64,000 nt of DNA from Leifsonia soli (GCF_013408745.1 NZ_JACCBJ010000001.1:1116001-1180000), one strand, 5' to 3'; shown: positions 51,958 to 62,165, numbered from the stretch's first letter. Notes: generated by a model not told the origin, from the letters alone. Translations and numbers: made by a program.

Positions 51958-54048
51958 GTGGCAGCACTGCAGTGGGATCCCATTGACAACAAGGCAGTAG
52001 ACACGGCGCGCGTCCTCGCGGCCGACGCGGTGGAGAAGGTGGGCAACGGGCATCCCGGCACCGCCATGAGCCTCGCCCCCGCGGCCTACCTGCTGTTCCA
52101 GAAGGTGATGCGCCGCGACCCGCGCGACCAGCACTGGCTCGGCCGCGACCGCTTCATCCTCTCGGCGGGCCACTCGTCCCTGACCCAGTACATCCAGCTC
52201 TATCTGGGCGGATACGGTCTCGAACTCGACGACCTGAAGAAGCTCCGCACCTGGGGCTCCCTCACCCCCGGCCACCCCGAGTACGGACACACCGACGGCG
52301 TGGAGATCACCACAGGACCTCTCGGTCAGGGCATCTCCTCCGCCGTCGGTTTCGCTTATGCGGAGCGGTTCGAGCGCGGTCTGTTCGACCCGGACGCCGC
52401 CCCCGGCACCAGCCCGTTCGACCACTACGTCTACGTGATCGCCTCCGACGGCGACCTCGAGGAGGGCGTCAGCTCCGAGGCGTCGTCGCTCGCCGGCCAC
52501 CAGGAGCTCGGCAACCTGATCGCGATCTACGACAGCAACCAGATCTCGATCGAGGACGACACCGACATCGCGTTCACCGAGGATGTCAAGGCGCGCTACG
52601 AGGCGTACCACTGGGACGTCCAGGTGGTCGACTGGAAGAAGACCGGCGTCTACCAGGAGGACGTGCAGGAGCTCTACACGGCCATCGAGAACGCCAAGGC
52701 GGTCACCGACAAGCCGTCGCTGATCATCCTCAAGACGATCATCGGCTGGCCTGCGCCGAAGAAGCAGAACACCGGCAAGATCCACGGGTCCGCCCTGGGC
52801 GCCGACGAGCTGCGTGCGGTCAAGGAGGTGCTCGGCTTCGACCCGGAGCAGACCTTCGAGGTCGCCGACGAGGTCATCGAGCACACCCGCAAGGCGATCG
52901 AGCGGGGAGCCGCCGAGCGCGCCGAGTGGCAGAAGGGCTTCGACGCCTGGGCCGAGGCGAACCCCGAGCGCAAGCAGCTGCTCGACCGCCTGCTGTCGGG
53001 CGAGGCGCCCGACCTCGAGAGCGTCATCCCCGTCTTCGAGCCGGGCAAGGACGTCTCGACCCGCGCCGCGAGCGGCAAGGTCCTGAACGCCATCGCGCCG
53101 GCCATGCCGGAGCTGTGGGGCGGTTCCGCCGACCTCGCCGAGTCGAACAACACCACCATCGAGGGCGCCCCCTCGTTCGTGCCGAGCGAGCGCTCGACCC
53201 ACGAGTGGACGGGCAACCCGTACGGCCGCGTGCTGCACTTCGGCATCCGCGAGCACGCGATGGCCGCGATCATCAACGGCATCGTGCTGCACGGACCGAC
53301 GCGTCCGTTCGGCGGCACGTTCCTGATCTTCAGCGACTACCAGCGCCCGTCGCTGCGTCTGTCGGCCCTGATGGACATCCCGTCGATCTTCGTCTGGACC
53401 CACGACTCCGTGGCCCTCGGCGAGGACGGCCCGACGCACCAGCCGATCGAGCAGCTCTCGACGCTGCGCGCCATCCCGAACTTCACGGTCGTCCGCCCCG
53501 GCGACGCCAACGAGGTGGCCTGGGCCTGGAAGACCATGCTGGAGCGCCGCCAGGGCCCGGCCGGCATCGCGCTGACCCGCCAGAACATCCCGGTTTTCGA
53601 GCGCGGAGAGGGCGAAGCAGAGGGCGACACCCTGGCGTCGGCGAAGAACGTCGCGAAGGGCGCGTACATCCTGGCCGAGGCGCCGGGCGGCACGCCGGAC
53701 GTGATCTTCATCGCGACCGGCTCCGAGGTCCAGATCGCACTGGAGGCCCGCGAGGAGCTGCGCGGCGAGGGCATCAACGCCCGCGTCGTCTCCGCCCCGA
53801 GCCTCGAGTGGTTCGCCGAGCAGCCCGCCGAGTACCGCGAGAAAGTACTCCCCGAGGCCGTCAAGGCCCGCGTCTCGATCGAGGCCGGTCTGGCGCTCGC
53901 CTGGGACAAGATCGTCGGCGACCACGGCCGCAGCGTGTCGATCGAGCACTTCGGTGCGTCGGCCGACTACAAGACGCTGTTCCGCGAGTTCGGCATGACC
54001 ACCGAGCACGCCGTGTCCGCAGCGAAGGAATCGCTCGCGTCGCTCTGA
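51958..54048 (+). CDS. tkt: Transketolase
   Basis: 696 aa, thiamine diphosphate enzyme transferring two-carbon units in the non-oxidative pentose phosphate pathway. VGNGHPGTAMSLAPAAY at the start, TPP-binding ASDGDLEEGVSSEASSLAGHQ..DSNQI, Pyr domain GIREHAMAAIINGI, catalytic HDSVALGEDGPTHQPIEQL. GTG 51958 follows GAAGGG at 51941-51946. It opens an operon whose next genes follow within 0-28 bp. The predicted promoter is TATACT at 51793, with a long leader. Confidence 0.98.
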   Translation: MAALQWDPIDNKAVDTARVLAADAVEKVGNGHPGTAMSLAPAAYLLFQKVMRRDPRDQHWLGRDRFILSAGHSSLTQYIQLYLGGYGLELDDLKKLRTWGSLTPGHPEYGHTDGVEITTGPLGQGISSAVGFAYAERFERGLFDPDAAPGTSPFDHYVYVIASDGDLEEGVSSEASSLAGHQELGNLIAIYDSNQISIEDDTDIAFTEDVKARYEAYHWDVQVVDWKKTGVYQEDVQELYTAIENAKAVTDKPSLIILKTIIGWPAPKKQNTGKIHGSALGADELRAVKEVLGFDPEQTFEVADEVIEHTRKAIERGAAERAEWQKGFDAWAEANPERKQLLDRLLSGEAPDLESVIPVFEPGKDVSTRAASGKVLNAIAPAMPELWGGSADLAESNNTTIEGAPSFVPSERSTHEWTGNPYGRVLHFGIREHAMAAIINGIVLHGPTRPFGGTFLIFSDYQRPSLRLSALMDIPSIFVWTHDSVALGEDGPTHQPIEQLSTLRAIPNFTVVRPGDANEVAWAWKTMLERRQGPAGIALTRQNIPVFERGEGEAEGDTLASAKNVAKGAYILAEAPGGTPDVIFIATGSEVQIALEAREELRGEGINARVVSAPSLEWFAEQPAEYREKVLPEAVKARVSIEAGLALAWDKIVGDHGRSVSIEHFGASADYKTLFREFGMTTEHAVSAAKESLASL

Positions 54049-54076
54049 GCGCGGGCACAAGAGGAGATAAGACAAC

Positions 54077-55207
54077 ATGACCGACACAACCGCCACCGCC
54101 GCGACCCCCACGGCCGCACTGTCCGCAGCGGGCGTCAGCATCTGGCTGGACGACCTGTCGCGTGAGCGCATCAACACGGGCAACCTGGAGAAGCTCATCG
54201 CCGAGAAGAACGTGGTCGGAGTGACCACGAACCCGACGATCTTCGCCGCCGCCCTCTCCAAGGGAGAGGCCTACGACGAGCAGGTCCGCCAGCTCGCCGC
54301 CGCCGGCCTGGACGTCGACGACGCGATCTTCGAGATCACCACGGACGACGTGGCGAAGGCGAGCGACATCTTCCACAGCGTCTACGAGCGCTCCAACGGC
54401 GTCGACGGCCGCGTCTCCATCGAGGTCGCCCCGGCGCTCGCCCACGACGCGAAGGCCACCATCGCGGCCGCCAAGAAGCTCTCGGACAAGATCCAGAAGC
54501 CGAACGTCATGATCAAGATCCCGGCGACGGTCGAGGGTCTCGAGGCCATCACGGAGACCATCGCGGCCGGCATCAGCGTCAACGTGACCCTGATCTTCAG
54601 CCTCGAGCGCTACCGCGCCGTCATCGACGCCTACCTCACCGGCCTCGAGAAGGCCAAGGAGGCGGGCATCGACCTCTCCGGCATCCACTCGGTCGCCTCG
54701 TTCTTCGTCTCCCGCGTCGACACCGAGGTGGACAAGCGCCTCAGCGCGATCGGCACGGACGAGGCCGAGGGCCTCAAGAGCAAGGCGGGCATCGCCAACG
54801 CCCGCCTCGCGTACGAGGTGTACGAGCAGCAGTTCGCAACCGAGCGCGCGAAGCTCCTCGTCCAGGCCGGCGCGAACGAGCAGCGTCCGCTGTGGGCCTC
54901 CACCGGTGTGAAGGACCCGAACCTGCCCGACACGCTGTACGTCGAGGCGCTCGTCGCCCCGAACGTCGTGAACACGATGCCCGAGAAGACGCTCGACGCG
55001 ACCTTCGACCACGGCCACATCACCGGCGACACCGTCACCGGCACCTATGCCGAGTCGAACGACGTGCTCAACAAGCTCGCCGACCTCGGCATCAGCTACG
55101 ACGACGTGACCGAGACCCTCGAGCGCGAAGGCGTCGAGAAGTTCAACGTCTCGTGGGGCGAGCTCGTCGAGACCGTGAAGACCGCCCTCGAGGGAGCCGC
55201 CAAGTGA
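54077..55207 (+). CDS. tal: Transaldolase
   Basis: 376 aa, transfers dihydroxyacetone between sugar phosphates. N-terminus [12 protein letters not shown] and [15 protein letters not shown], catalytic Lys in [17 protein letters not shown] (Schiff base), [17 protein letters not shown], and [19 protein letters not shown] precedes ATG 54077. The length is typical of actinobacterial type-2 transaldolases. Its stop overlaps the pgi start as GTGA. Confidence 0.97.
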   Translation: MTDTTATAATPTAALSAAGVSIWLDDLSRERINTGNLEKLIAEKNVVGVTTNPTIFAAALSKGEAYDEQVRQLAAAGLDVDDAIFEITTDDVAKASDIFHSVYERSNGVDGRVSIEVAPALAHDAKATIAAAKKLSDKIQKPNVMIKIPATVEGLEAITETIAAGISVNVTLIFSLERYRAVIDAYLTGLEKAKEAGIDLSGIHSVASFFVSRVDTEVDKRLSAIGTDEAEGLKSKAGIANARLAYEVYEQQFATERAKLLVQAGANEQRPLWASTGVKDPNLPDTLYVEALVAPNVVNTMPEKTLDATFDHGHITGDTVTGTYAESNDVLNKLADLGISYDDVTETLEREGVEKFNVSWGELVETVKTALEGAAK

Positions 55208-56814
55208 CGTTCCGCATCCACGTCACCGGTCCGGCGGCGGAGGCCGTCCGCACGGTGGTGCCGCAGCTCGTCGCCGACAAGGTGGCGTCCGGCATCACGG
55301 CGCTCGACCCGGCCCTCTGGGGCCCCGCCGCCGAGGCCGAGGCGAGCAAGCGCCTCGGCTGGACCGAAGCCGTCGCGATCTCGCGCCCCCTGGTCCCCGA
55401 GATCGTCGCCCTGCGCGACGAGCTGCACGCGAAGGGCGTGAACCACATCGTCCTCGCCGGCATGGGCGGCTCCTCGCTCGCTCCCGAGGTCATCACGCGC
55501 ACCGCCGAGGCCGAGCTCACCGTGCTCGACTCGACCGACCCCGGCCAGGCGCTCTCCGCCCTCCGCGACCGGCTGGAGGCCACCGCCCTGGTTGTGTCGT
55601 CCAAGTCGGGCTCGACGCTCGAGACGGACAGCCAGCGCCGCGTGTACGAGAAGTGGTTCCAGGACGCCGGCATCGACCCGCGCGAGCGGATCGTCGTCGT
55701 CACCGACCCCGGCTCGCCGCTCGACCAGTCGGCCCGTGAGGCCGGCTACCGCGTGTTCAACGCCGACCCGAACGTGGGCGGCCGCTACTCGGCGCTCACC
55801 GCGTTCGGCCTCGTCCCCTCCGGCCTCGCCGGCGTGGACATCTCCGAGCTCCTCGACGAGGCCGACGCCACGTCGATCGAGCTCGCGGTCGACAACGAGC
55901 AGAACCCGGGCCTCGTGCTCGGCGCCGCGATCGCCGGCACGAGCCCGCTCAAGGACAAGCTCGGCATCGTCTCCGACGGGACCCACATCGTGGGCTTCGC
56001 CGACTGGGCCGAGCAGCTGATCGCCGAGTCCACGGGCAAGGAGGGCACCGGACTGCTTCCGGTCGTGCTCGACAAGCTCGCCCCCGAGCTCGAGTCGAAG
56101 CCGGCCGACCTGCAGGTCGTGCGTCTCGTCTCGAACGCCGAGGCCCACCACCTCTTCCCGGCCGACCGTCACGAGGGCGAGATCCTCGTCTCGGGCAGCC
56201 TCGGCGCCCAGATCCTGGTCTGGGAGTACGCGGTCGCGGTCGCCGGGCGCCTGCTCGGCATCAACCCGTTCGATCAGCCGGATGTGGAGGCGGCGAAGGC
56301 CGCCGCGCGCTCGCTGCTCGACAACCGCCCGGAGCCTGCCGCCCCCGCGTTCAGCGCGGGCGGCATCGAGGTCCGCAGCACCGGTTCCTTCCTCGGCGGC
56401 GCCGGGACCCTGGACGCCGCGGTGGATGCGCTCCTCGCCCAGCTCGGACCGGACGGCTACGTCGCGGTCCAGGCCTACGTCGACCGTCTCGCCCTCCCCC
56501 AGCTCGCGGGCATCCGCGACCTGCTGGCGGCGAAGGCCGACCGGCCGGTCACCTTCGGCTGGGGACCGCGCTTCCTGCACTCGACGGGTCAGTTCCACAA
56601 GGGCGGTCCGGCGGTCGGCGTGTTCCTGCAGATCACGGCGACGCCCTCCGAGGACCTCGAGATCCCCGGCCGTCCCTTCACCTTCGGGCAGCTCATCCAG
56701 GCCCAGGCCGCCGGCGACGCCAGCGTCCTCGGCGACCACGGACGCCCGGTGCTGACGTTGACGCTCACGAACCCCGAGGCGGATGTCGTCTCGCTGTTCG
56801 AGGCCGTCAACTGA
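55204..56814 (+). CDS. pgi: Glucose-6-phosphate isomerase
   Basis: 536 aa, interconverts glucose 6-phosphate and fructose 6-phosphate. SIS-type site [41 protein letters not shown], and [18 protein letters not shown] with the catalytic His. This N-terminal form is the actinobacterial one found fused or linked to transaldolase. GTG 55204 lies within the tal stop (GTGA). zwf follows 25 bp later. It links glycolysis to the pathway of zwf, opcA and pgl. Confidence 0.95.
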   Translation: MTFRIHVTGPAAEAVRTVVPQLVADKVASGITALDPALWGPAAEAEASKRLGWTEAVAISRPLVPEIVALRDELHAKGVNHIVLAGMGGSSLAPEVITRTAEAELTVLDSTDPGQALSALRDRLEATALVVSSKSGSTLETDSQRRVYEKWFQDAGIDPRERIVVVTDPGSPLDQSAREAGYRVFNADPNVGGRYSALTAFGLVPSGLAGVDISELLDEADATSIELAVDNEQNPGLVLGAAIAGTSPLKDKLGIVSDGTHIVGFADWAEQLIAESTGKEGTGLLPVVLDKLAPELESKPADLQVVRLVSNAEAHHLFPADRHEGEILVSGSLGAQILVWEYAVAVAGRLLGINPFDQPDVEAAKAAARSLLDNRPEPAAPAFSAGGIEVRSTGSFLGGAGTLDAAVDALLAQLGPDGYVAVQAYVDRLALPQLAGIRDLLAAKADRPVTFGWGPRFLHSTGQFHKGGPAVGVFLQITATPSEDLEIPGRPFTFGQLIQAQAAGDASVLGDHGRPVLTLTLTNPEADVVSLFEAVN

Positions 56815-56839
56815 GCCGTCGAAAAAGGAGATCACCCAC

Positions 56840-58381
56840 GTGTCACCGGTGGAAATCACCCCGGAGTTCAACCCGTTGCGGTTGCCCTCCGACCGCCGCC
56901 TGAACCGCATCGCCGGGCCCAGCAGCCTCATCATCTTCGGCGTGACAGGCGACCTGTCGCGCAAGAAGCTGATGCCGGCCGTGTACGACCTCGCGAACCG
57001 CGGCCTGCTGCCGCCCGGGTTCTCGCTCGTCGGGTTCGCCCGGCGTGACTGGGAGGATCAGGACTTCGAGAAGGTCGTGTACGACGCGGTCAAGCAGTAC
57101 GCCCGCACGCCGTTCGACGACGACGTATGGCAGCAGCTCGCACAGGGCATCCGCTTCGTGCCGGGCGAGTTCGACGACGACGAGGCGTTCCAGCGCCTCA
57201 AGCAGACGGTCGAGGAGCTGGACAAGGAGCGCGGGACCATGGGCAACCATGCGTTCTACCTGTCCATCCCTCCGAAGGCGTTCCCGATCGTCACCGAGCA
57301 GCTGAAGCGCTCCGGCCTCGCCGACCAGTCCGGCGACGGCTGGCGGCGCGTCGTCATCGAGAAGCCGTTCGGACACGACCTGCAGTCGGCGCGCGAGCTC
57401 AACGCGGTCGTCGAGACGGTGTTCCCGCCGGACTCGGTGTTCCGGATCGACCACTACCTCGGCAAGGAGACGGTCCAGAACATCCTGGCGCTGCGCTTCG
57501 CGAACGAGCTGTACGAGCCGATCTGGAACGCCAACTACGTCGACCACGTGCAGATCACCATGGCCGAGGACATCGGCGTCGGCGGCCGTGCCGGCTACTA
57601 CGACGGCATCGGCGCTGCCCGCGACGTCATCCAGAACCACCTGCTCCAGCTCCTCGCCCTCACGGCGATGGAGGAGCCCATCTCGTTCAACGCCACAGAC
57701 CTGCGCGCCGAGAAGGAGAAGGTGCTCGCCGCCGTCCGGCTGCCCAAGGACCTCGCGAAGTCGACGGCCCGCGGACAGTACGGGCCCGGCTGGCAGGGCG
57801 GCGAGAAGGTCCCTGGCTTCCTGGAGGAGGACGGGATGAACCCGCACTCCACCACGGAGACCTACGCGGCCATCAAGCTGGAGATCGGCACCCGCCGCTG
57901 GGCGGGCGTCCCGTTCTACCTGCGCGCAGGCAAGCGCCTCGGCCGCCGCGTCACCGAGATCGCCGTGGTCTTCAAGCGTGCACCGCAGCAGCTCTTCGCG
58001 GAGTCGCAGACCAGCGCGCTCGGCCAGAACGCGCTCGTGATCCGCGTGCAGCCGGACGAGGGTGTGACCATCCGCTTCGGCTCGAAGGTGCCCGGCGCCG
58101 GCATGCAGGTGCGCGACGTCAGCATGGACTTCGGCTACGGCCACGCCTTCACCGAGGCCAGCCCCGAGGCGTACGAGCGGCTCATCCTGGATGTGCTCCT
58201 CGGCGACCCGCCGCTGTTCCCCCGCCACGAGGAGGTCGAGCTCTCCTGGAAGATCCTCGACCCGATCGAGGACTTCTGGGCCACGCAGGGCCAGCCCGAG
58301 CAGTACCGCCCCGGAACCTGGGGCCCGAAATCGGCCGACGAGCTCCTCGCCCGCGACGGCCGCGTCTGGAGGCGTCCATGA
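56840..58381 (+). CDS. zwf: Glucose-6-phosphate 1-dehydrogenase
   Basis: 513 aa, first enzyme of the oxidative pentose phosphate pathway and the main NADPH source. Nucleotide site FGVTGDLSRKKLMPAVYDLA, catalytic RIDHYLGKETVQN with the His/Lys pair, VIEKPFGHD. GTG 56840 is preceded by AAAGGAG. Its stop TGA overlaps the opcA start (ATGA). OpcA is a known activator subunit in actinobacteria. Confidence 0.98.
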   Translation: MSPVEITPEFNPLRLPSDRRLNRIAGPSSLIIFGVTGDLSRKKLMPAVYDLANRGLLPPGFSLVGFARRDWEDQDFEKVVYDAVKQYARTPFDDDVWQQLAQGIRFVPGEFDDDEAFQRLKQTVEELDKERGTMGNHAFYLSIPPKAFPIVTEQLKRSGLADQSGDGWRRVVIEKPFGHDLQSARELNAVVETVFPPDSVFRIDHYLGKETVQNILALRFANELYEPIWNANYVDHVQITMAEDIGVGGRAGYYDGIGAARDVIQNHLLQLLALTAMEEPISFNATDLRAEKEKVLAAVRLPKDLAKSTARGQYGPGWQGGEKVPGFLEEDGMNPHSTTETYAAIKLEIGTRRWAGVPFYLRAGKRLGRRVTEIAVVFKRAPQQLFAESQTSALGQNALVIRVQPDEGVTIRFGSKVPGAGMQVRDVSMDFGYGHAFTEASPEAYERLILDVLLGDPPLFPRHEEVELSWKILDPIEDFWATQGQPEQYRPGTWGPKSADELLARDGRVWRRP

Positions 58382-59340
58382 TCGTCGACCTTCCCGCGAC
58401 GACCGTCAGCAATATCTCGAAGGCGCTCGTCAAGATCCGTGAGGAGGGCGGCGCCGTCGCCCTCGGCCGCGTGCTGACCCTCATCATCGCGACCCACCTC
58501 GGGCAGGAGGAGGAGGCCATCGAGGCCGCCAACGACGCCTCCCGCGAGCACCCCATGCGCGTGATCGTGGTGTCGACCGAGGAGGAGCGGACCCACAACG
58601 GCGACGGCCGACTCGACGCGCAGATCCGCGTCGGCGGCGACGCCGGGGCCAGCGAGGTCATCGTGCTCCGCGCCTACGGCGAGACGGCGAGCGACGAGGA
58701 GGGACTGGTCACCGGCCTGCTCCTCCCCGACGCCCCCGTCGTCGTCTGGTGGCCGGGGATCGCTCCCGAGAAGGCGTCCACCTCTCCCCTGGGCCGCATC
58801 GCGACCCGGCGGATCACCGACGCCTCCGCGCAGCCGAACCCGCAGGAGTTCCTGTTCCACCTGGGGAAGACCTATGCCCCCGGCGACACGGACTTCGCCT
58901 GGACCCGGCTGACGCTGTGGCGCGCTCAGCTCGCCGCGGTGCTCGACCAGCCGCCGTTCGAGCCGATCATCGCTGTCGACGTCGCCGGTGCGGCCGACTC
59001 GCCGTCCACGCTGCTCCTGGCCGCCTGGCTGCGACTGCAGCTGCAGGTGCCCGTGAAGTACGACCTCGCCTCGCGCGCGATCGGCTCCGGCGGCATCCAC
59101 GGCGTCACGATGGAGCGCGCCTCCGGCGTGATCGAGCTGCGACGCGAGGTGCCCAACGTGGCACGTCTGTCGCAGCCCGGCCAGCCGTCGCACGACCTCT
59201 CCCTGCCACGCCGCAGCCTACGGGACTGCCTGGCGGAAGAACTGCGTAGGCTGGACCCGGACGACCTCTACGGCGAGGTCATCACCAAGGGTCTCGCACT
59301 GCTGGAGACCTCCGACGAAGGAGCAGGCGCCAGGGCATGA
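58378..59340 (+). CDS. opcA: Glucose-6-phosphate dehydrogenase assembly protein OpcA
   Basis: 320 aa. Begins MIVDLPATTVSNISKALVKIREEGG, then LTLIIATHLGQEEEAIEAANDASREHPMRVIVVS and VVWWPGIAPEKAS, RRITDASAQPNPQ. OpcA binds Zwf and raises its activity and affinity in cyanobacteria and actinobacteria. Coupled by ATGA overlaps to zwf and to pgl (59337-59340). Confidence 0.94.
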   Translation: MIVDLPATTVSNISKALVKIREEGGAVALGRVLTLIIATHLGQEEEAIEAANDASREHPMRVIVVSTEEERTHNGDGRLDAQIRVGGDAGASEVIVLRAYGETASDEEGLVTGLLLPDAPVVVWWPGIAPEKASTSPLGRIATRRITDASAQPNPQEFLFHLGKTYAPGDTDFAWTRLTLWRAQLAAVLDQPPFEPIIAVDVAGAADSPSTLLLAAWLRLQLQVPVKYDLASRAIGSGGIHGVTMERASGVIELRREVPNVARLSQPGQPSHDLSLPRRSLRDCLAEELRRLDPDDLYGEVITKGLALLETSDEGAGARA

Positions 59341-60107
59341 CGAACGAACGGCGGGTGCTCGTCCACCCCGACAAGGAAGCACTCACCGCGTCTGTCGCGG
59401 CGCGCTTCCTCACCAAGACGATCGACATCGTCGACGACCAGGGGGCGGCGAACATCGCGCTCACCGGCGGCACGATGGGCATCGCGGTGCTGGAGGCGGT
59501 CAACGCCTCCCCCGCCCGCGACACCATCGACTGGTCGAAGGTGCACTTCTGGTGGGGAGACGAGCGGTTCGTGCCGCGGGACAGCCCCGACCGCAACGAG
59601 CGCCAGGCCCGCGAGGCCCTGCTCGACCACATCGCGGTCCCGCCGGAGAACGTGCACCCCTTCCCGTCGTCGGATGAGACCCCGGACATCGACGAGGCCG
59701 CCCGCCTGTACGCGGCGGAGCTCGAGGCGTTCGCCCACGAGGGCTGGCCGGTGCCGAAGTTCGACATCACGTTCCTCGGCGTCGGGCCGGACGGCCACAT
59801 CGCGTCGCTTTTCCCCGACCGTCCGGGGATCCGCGAGGAGAAGGCGTCGGTGATCGCCGAGCGCGACTCGCCGAAGCCTCCACCGCAGCGGCTGAGCCTC
59901 ACCCGCCCGGTGATCAACTCCTCCGACCGGATCTGGCTCGTGCTGTCCGGCACCGACAAGGCCAGCGCCCTCGGCCTCGCCCTCGCCGGCGCCAGCTACA
60001 CCGAGGTCCCGGTCGCGGGGGCGAAGGGTCGCAAGCGCACCGTGTTCTTCGTGGACAAGGATGCGGCGGTCGACGTTCCCGAGAACCTCATCGCACCCAG
60101 CTACTGA
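59337..60107 (+). CDS. pgl: 6-Phosphogluconolactonase
   Basis: 256 aa, hydrolyses 6-phosphogluconolactone. IALTGGTMGIAVLEAV, VHFWWGDERFVPRDSPDRNERQA, ITFLGVGPDGHIASLFPDRP and GRKRTVFFVDKDAAVD are the family motifs. Last gene of the tkt operon. Its 3' end overlaps the small minus-strand gene by 20 bp. 6-phosphogluconate dehydrogenase (gnd) is not in this operon. Confidence 0.96.
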   Translation: MTNERRVLVHPDKEALTASVAARFLTKTIDIVDDQGAANIALTGGTMGIAVLEAVNASPARDTIDWSKVHFWWGDERFVPRDSPDRNERQAREALLDHIAVPPENVHPFPSSDETPDIDEAARLYAAELEAFAHEGWPVPKFDITFLGVGPDGHIASLFPDRPGIREEKASVIAERDSPKPPPQRLSLTRPVINSSDRIWLVLSGTDKASALGLALAGASYTEVPVAGAKGRKRTVFFVDKDAAVDVPENLIAPSY

Positions 60108-60522
60108 CCCGCTCCCGCAGCGCGTCCAGCCGCGCGCAGGGCGCTCCGGTCAGCGGTCCGCGACGTCGGATCGCACGCCGGTCGTGCCCTGCCGCGGCGA
60201 TGCGACGATCGAACGCGTGCGTCAGCAGGTGCAGGTAGAACGCGAGGAGCCGCGCCGCCTCGTCCCGCACCTCCGCCTCCCGGCCGGCGAGGTCGAGTTC
60301 GTCGATCCAGCGCTGCAGTTCCGCGAACGACACCCGCAGCCGAAGCGCCAGACGCGCATCCGCCGCCGTCGTCGCGTCGATGTCGTCGCAGCGCGCGAGC
60401 AGGACGTCCGCCTTCTCGGCGGCGTCCACGGCCTCTCCCAGGAGCGCCAGTAGGCTCAACCGGCCGACCTCGTCACCGAGGGCGCGCGGCGTGTCCGCCT
60501 GCTCGTCCCGTGCTCCCCGCAT
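60088..60522 (-). CDS. Hypothetical alpha-helical protein
   Basis: 144 aa from ATG 60522, soluble and probably all-helical, rich in A, R, L, D and E (LLALLGEAVDAAEKADVLLA, FAELQRWIDELDLAGREAEV, LLAFYLHLLTHAFDRRIAAAG). I do not recognise a family. It lies between pgl (opposite strand, 20-bp tail overlap) and rbpA. TAGACT at 60535-60530 lies 7 nt before ATG, a leaderless signal. Together with normal codon pattern this supports it as real but not its function. Confidence 0.65.
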   Translation of the reverse strand: MRGARDEQADTPRALGDEVGRLSLLALLGEAVDAAEKADVLLARCDDIDATTAADARLALRLRVSFAELQRWIDELDLAGREAEVRDEAARLLAFYLHLLTHAFDRRIAAAGHDRRAIRRRGPLTGAPCARLDALRERVSSWVR

Positions 60523-60612
60523 GCCCCGCAGTCTAGTCCCGGGATGTGCGCCGCATCGCGGCTCTGTACGGCAGCGTGAGAACCGCGATCCGCCGACGGG
60601 CAGTGAACGACG

Positions 60613-60642
60613 AAGGCCGCCCACCCGCAGGTGGACGGCCTT
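60613..60642 (-). terminator. Hairpin terminator after rbpA
   Basis: AAGGCCGCCCACC (60613-60625) and GGTGGACGGCCTT (60630-60642) pair with one mismatch and loop CGCA, starting 12 bp after the rbpA stop on the minus strand. No U-run. Confidence 0.7.
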
Positions 60643-60653
60643 CCTGAGGTGAC

Positions 60654-61019
60654 TCAGTTCGTGGTCGGACGACCCCGGCGGGCGCGCAGCTGGTTGAGGG
60701 CGTCCTCGAGCAGCTGCTCGGCCTCCTCCTCGCTGCGGCGCTCCTTCACGTACGCGAGGTGCGTCTTGTAGGGCTCCGTCTTCGCGACCGACGGCGGGTT
60801 CTCCTTGTCGCGGCCGGCGGGCAGGCCCGTCGACGGCGAGTCGATGATGTCGGGGATCTCCTCCTCGGGGAGGTTCGCCGCGAAGTACCGGACCGTCTCG
60901 TTGCCGAGCGCGTCCCAGTACGAGATCGCGACGCGGTCCGCGTGGAAACCGCGGTCCTGCTCGCCCATGGGGCCCGCGCCGACGCGCGAGCCGCGGATTG
61001 CACTGCCTCCGGATGCCAT
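60654..61019 (-). CDS. rbpA: RNA polymerase-binding protein RbpA
   Basis: 121 aa. RbpA is an essential-to-important actinobacterial factor that binds sigma-A and stabilises the open complex. MASGGSAIRGSRVGAGPMGE is its conserved N-terminal tail, ADRVAISYWDALGNETVRYFAANLPEEEIPDIIDSP the core, and LAYVKERRSEEEAEQLLEDALNQLRARR the sigma-interaction domain. The core lacks the zinc cysteines of the Streptomyces form. AAGGAGAG precedes ATG 61019. Confidence 0.96.
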   Translation of the reverse strand: MASGGSAIRGSRVGAGPMGEQDRGFHADRVAISYWDALGNETVRYFAANLPEEEIPDIIDSPSTGLPAGRDKENPPSVAKTEPYKTHLAYVKERRSEEEAEQLLEDALNQLRARRGRPTTN

Positions 61020-61045
61020 GCAGTCTCTCCTTCTTCAGTGTGCGC

Positions 61046-61291
61046 TTACGCGCTGAACTTCGTGATCAGACCGAGCACGACGATGCAGGTGATCCAGATC
61101 AGGCCCAGGATCACCGTGATGCGGTTCAGGTTGCGCTCGGCGACACCGGACGCACCCAGGTTGGACGTCACGCCGCCGCCGAACATGTCGGACAGACCGC
61201 CGCCGCGACCCTTGTGCAGCAGGATGAGCAGTGTCAGCAGGAGGCTGGTGATGCCGAGCAGCACCTGCAGGACGACCTGGAGAATCAGCAC
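61046..61291 (-). CDS. secG: Preprotein translocase subunit SecG
   Basis: 81 aa from GTG 61291, GAAAGG ribosome site 6 nt upstream. Two hydrophobic helices (VLQVLLGITSLLLTLLILL and ITVILGLIWITCIVVLGLI) with the loop HKGRGGGLSDMFGGGV, the SecG hallmark. It assists SecYE. A longer upstream frame adds 15 residues without membrane sequence and is rejected. Follows tpiA by 70 bp. Confidence 0.93.
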   Translation of the reverse strand: MLILQVVLQVLLGITSLLLTLLILLHKGRGGGLSDMFGGGVTSNLGASGVAERNLNRITVILGLIWITCIVVLGLITKFSA

Positions 61292-61361
61292 GTGGAACCT
61301 TTCGGGGAGCGTCCGGGCCGCGCCCGGGAAGACCAACGACCAGTATAACCGGCGGGAGCCG

Positions 61362-62165
61362 TCAGAGGCCGACGTGCTTCTGGTACCGGACGATCGCGGC
61401 GAACTCGTTCACGTCGAGGCTCGCGCCGCCCACCAGGGCGCCGTCCACGTTCGGCTCGCGCATGAAGCCGGCGATGTTGCCCGACTTCACCGAACCGCCG
61501 TAGAGGATGCGCGTCTTGCCCGCGACATCGTCGCCCAGGACCTCGGCGATCACCGCTCGCAGCGCAGCGGCGACCTGCTCCGCCTGCTCGGGCGTGGCGG
61601 CCTGGCCGGAGCCGATGGCCCAGACCGGCTCGTACGCCACCACGAAGTCGGCGGCCGAGTCGACTCGCGACAGCGCTGCACGGAGCTGGGCGACCGGGAC
61701 GGCGCTCGCGCCGTGGGTCTCCAGGTCTTCCGCGGTCTCCCCCACGCAGATGATCGGGGCGATGTTGTGCGCGATCGCCGCAGCCACCTTGCCGGCGACC
61801 TGCTCGTCGGTCTCGGCGTGCAGCGTGCGACGCTCCGAGTGCCCGACGATGACGTACCGAGACTCCAGCGCCTCGAGGAACGCCGCCGAGATCTCGCCCG
61901 TGAATGCGCCGGACTCGTGCTCGGAGACGTCCTGCCCGCCGAACGCGAGCGGCAGCTTGTCGGCCGCCACCAGCGTCTGGACGCTCCGCAGGTCGGTGAA
62001 CGGCGGGAACACCGCCACCTCCACGGCCGAGAAGTCGTGGTTCGCGTCCTTCAGCGTCCACGCGAGCTTCTGCACGAACGCGATCGCCTGGAGGTGGTCC
62101 AGGTTCATCTTCCAGTTGCCGGCGATGAGCGGCACGCGCCGCACCGTTGGGCTCACTGCTGCCAT
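61362..62165 (-). CDS. tpiA: Triosephosphate isomerase
   Basis: 267 aa. [19 protein letters not shown] (catalytic Lys), [16 protein letters not shown] (catalytic His), [21 protein letters not shown] (catalytic Glu) and [19 protein letters not shown] 62165 overlaps the pgk end by 13 bp with GGAGG 7 nt before. GTG 62156 would give a GTGA overlap but is farther from GGAGG, so ATG is preferred. Confidence 0.97.
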   Translation of the reverse strand: MAAVSPTVRRVPLIAGNWKMNLDHLQAIAFVQKLAWTLKDANHDFSAVEVAVFPPFTDLRSVQTLVAADKLPLAFGGQDVSEHESGAFTGEISAAFLEALESRYVIVGHSERRTLHAETDEQVAGKVAAAIAHNIAPIICVGETAEDLETHGASAVPVAQLRAALSRVDSAADFVVAYEPVWAIGSGQAATPEQAEQVAAALRAVIAEVLGDDVAGKTRILYGGSVKSGNIAGFMREPNVDGALVGGASLDVNEFAAIVRYQKHVGL

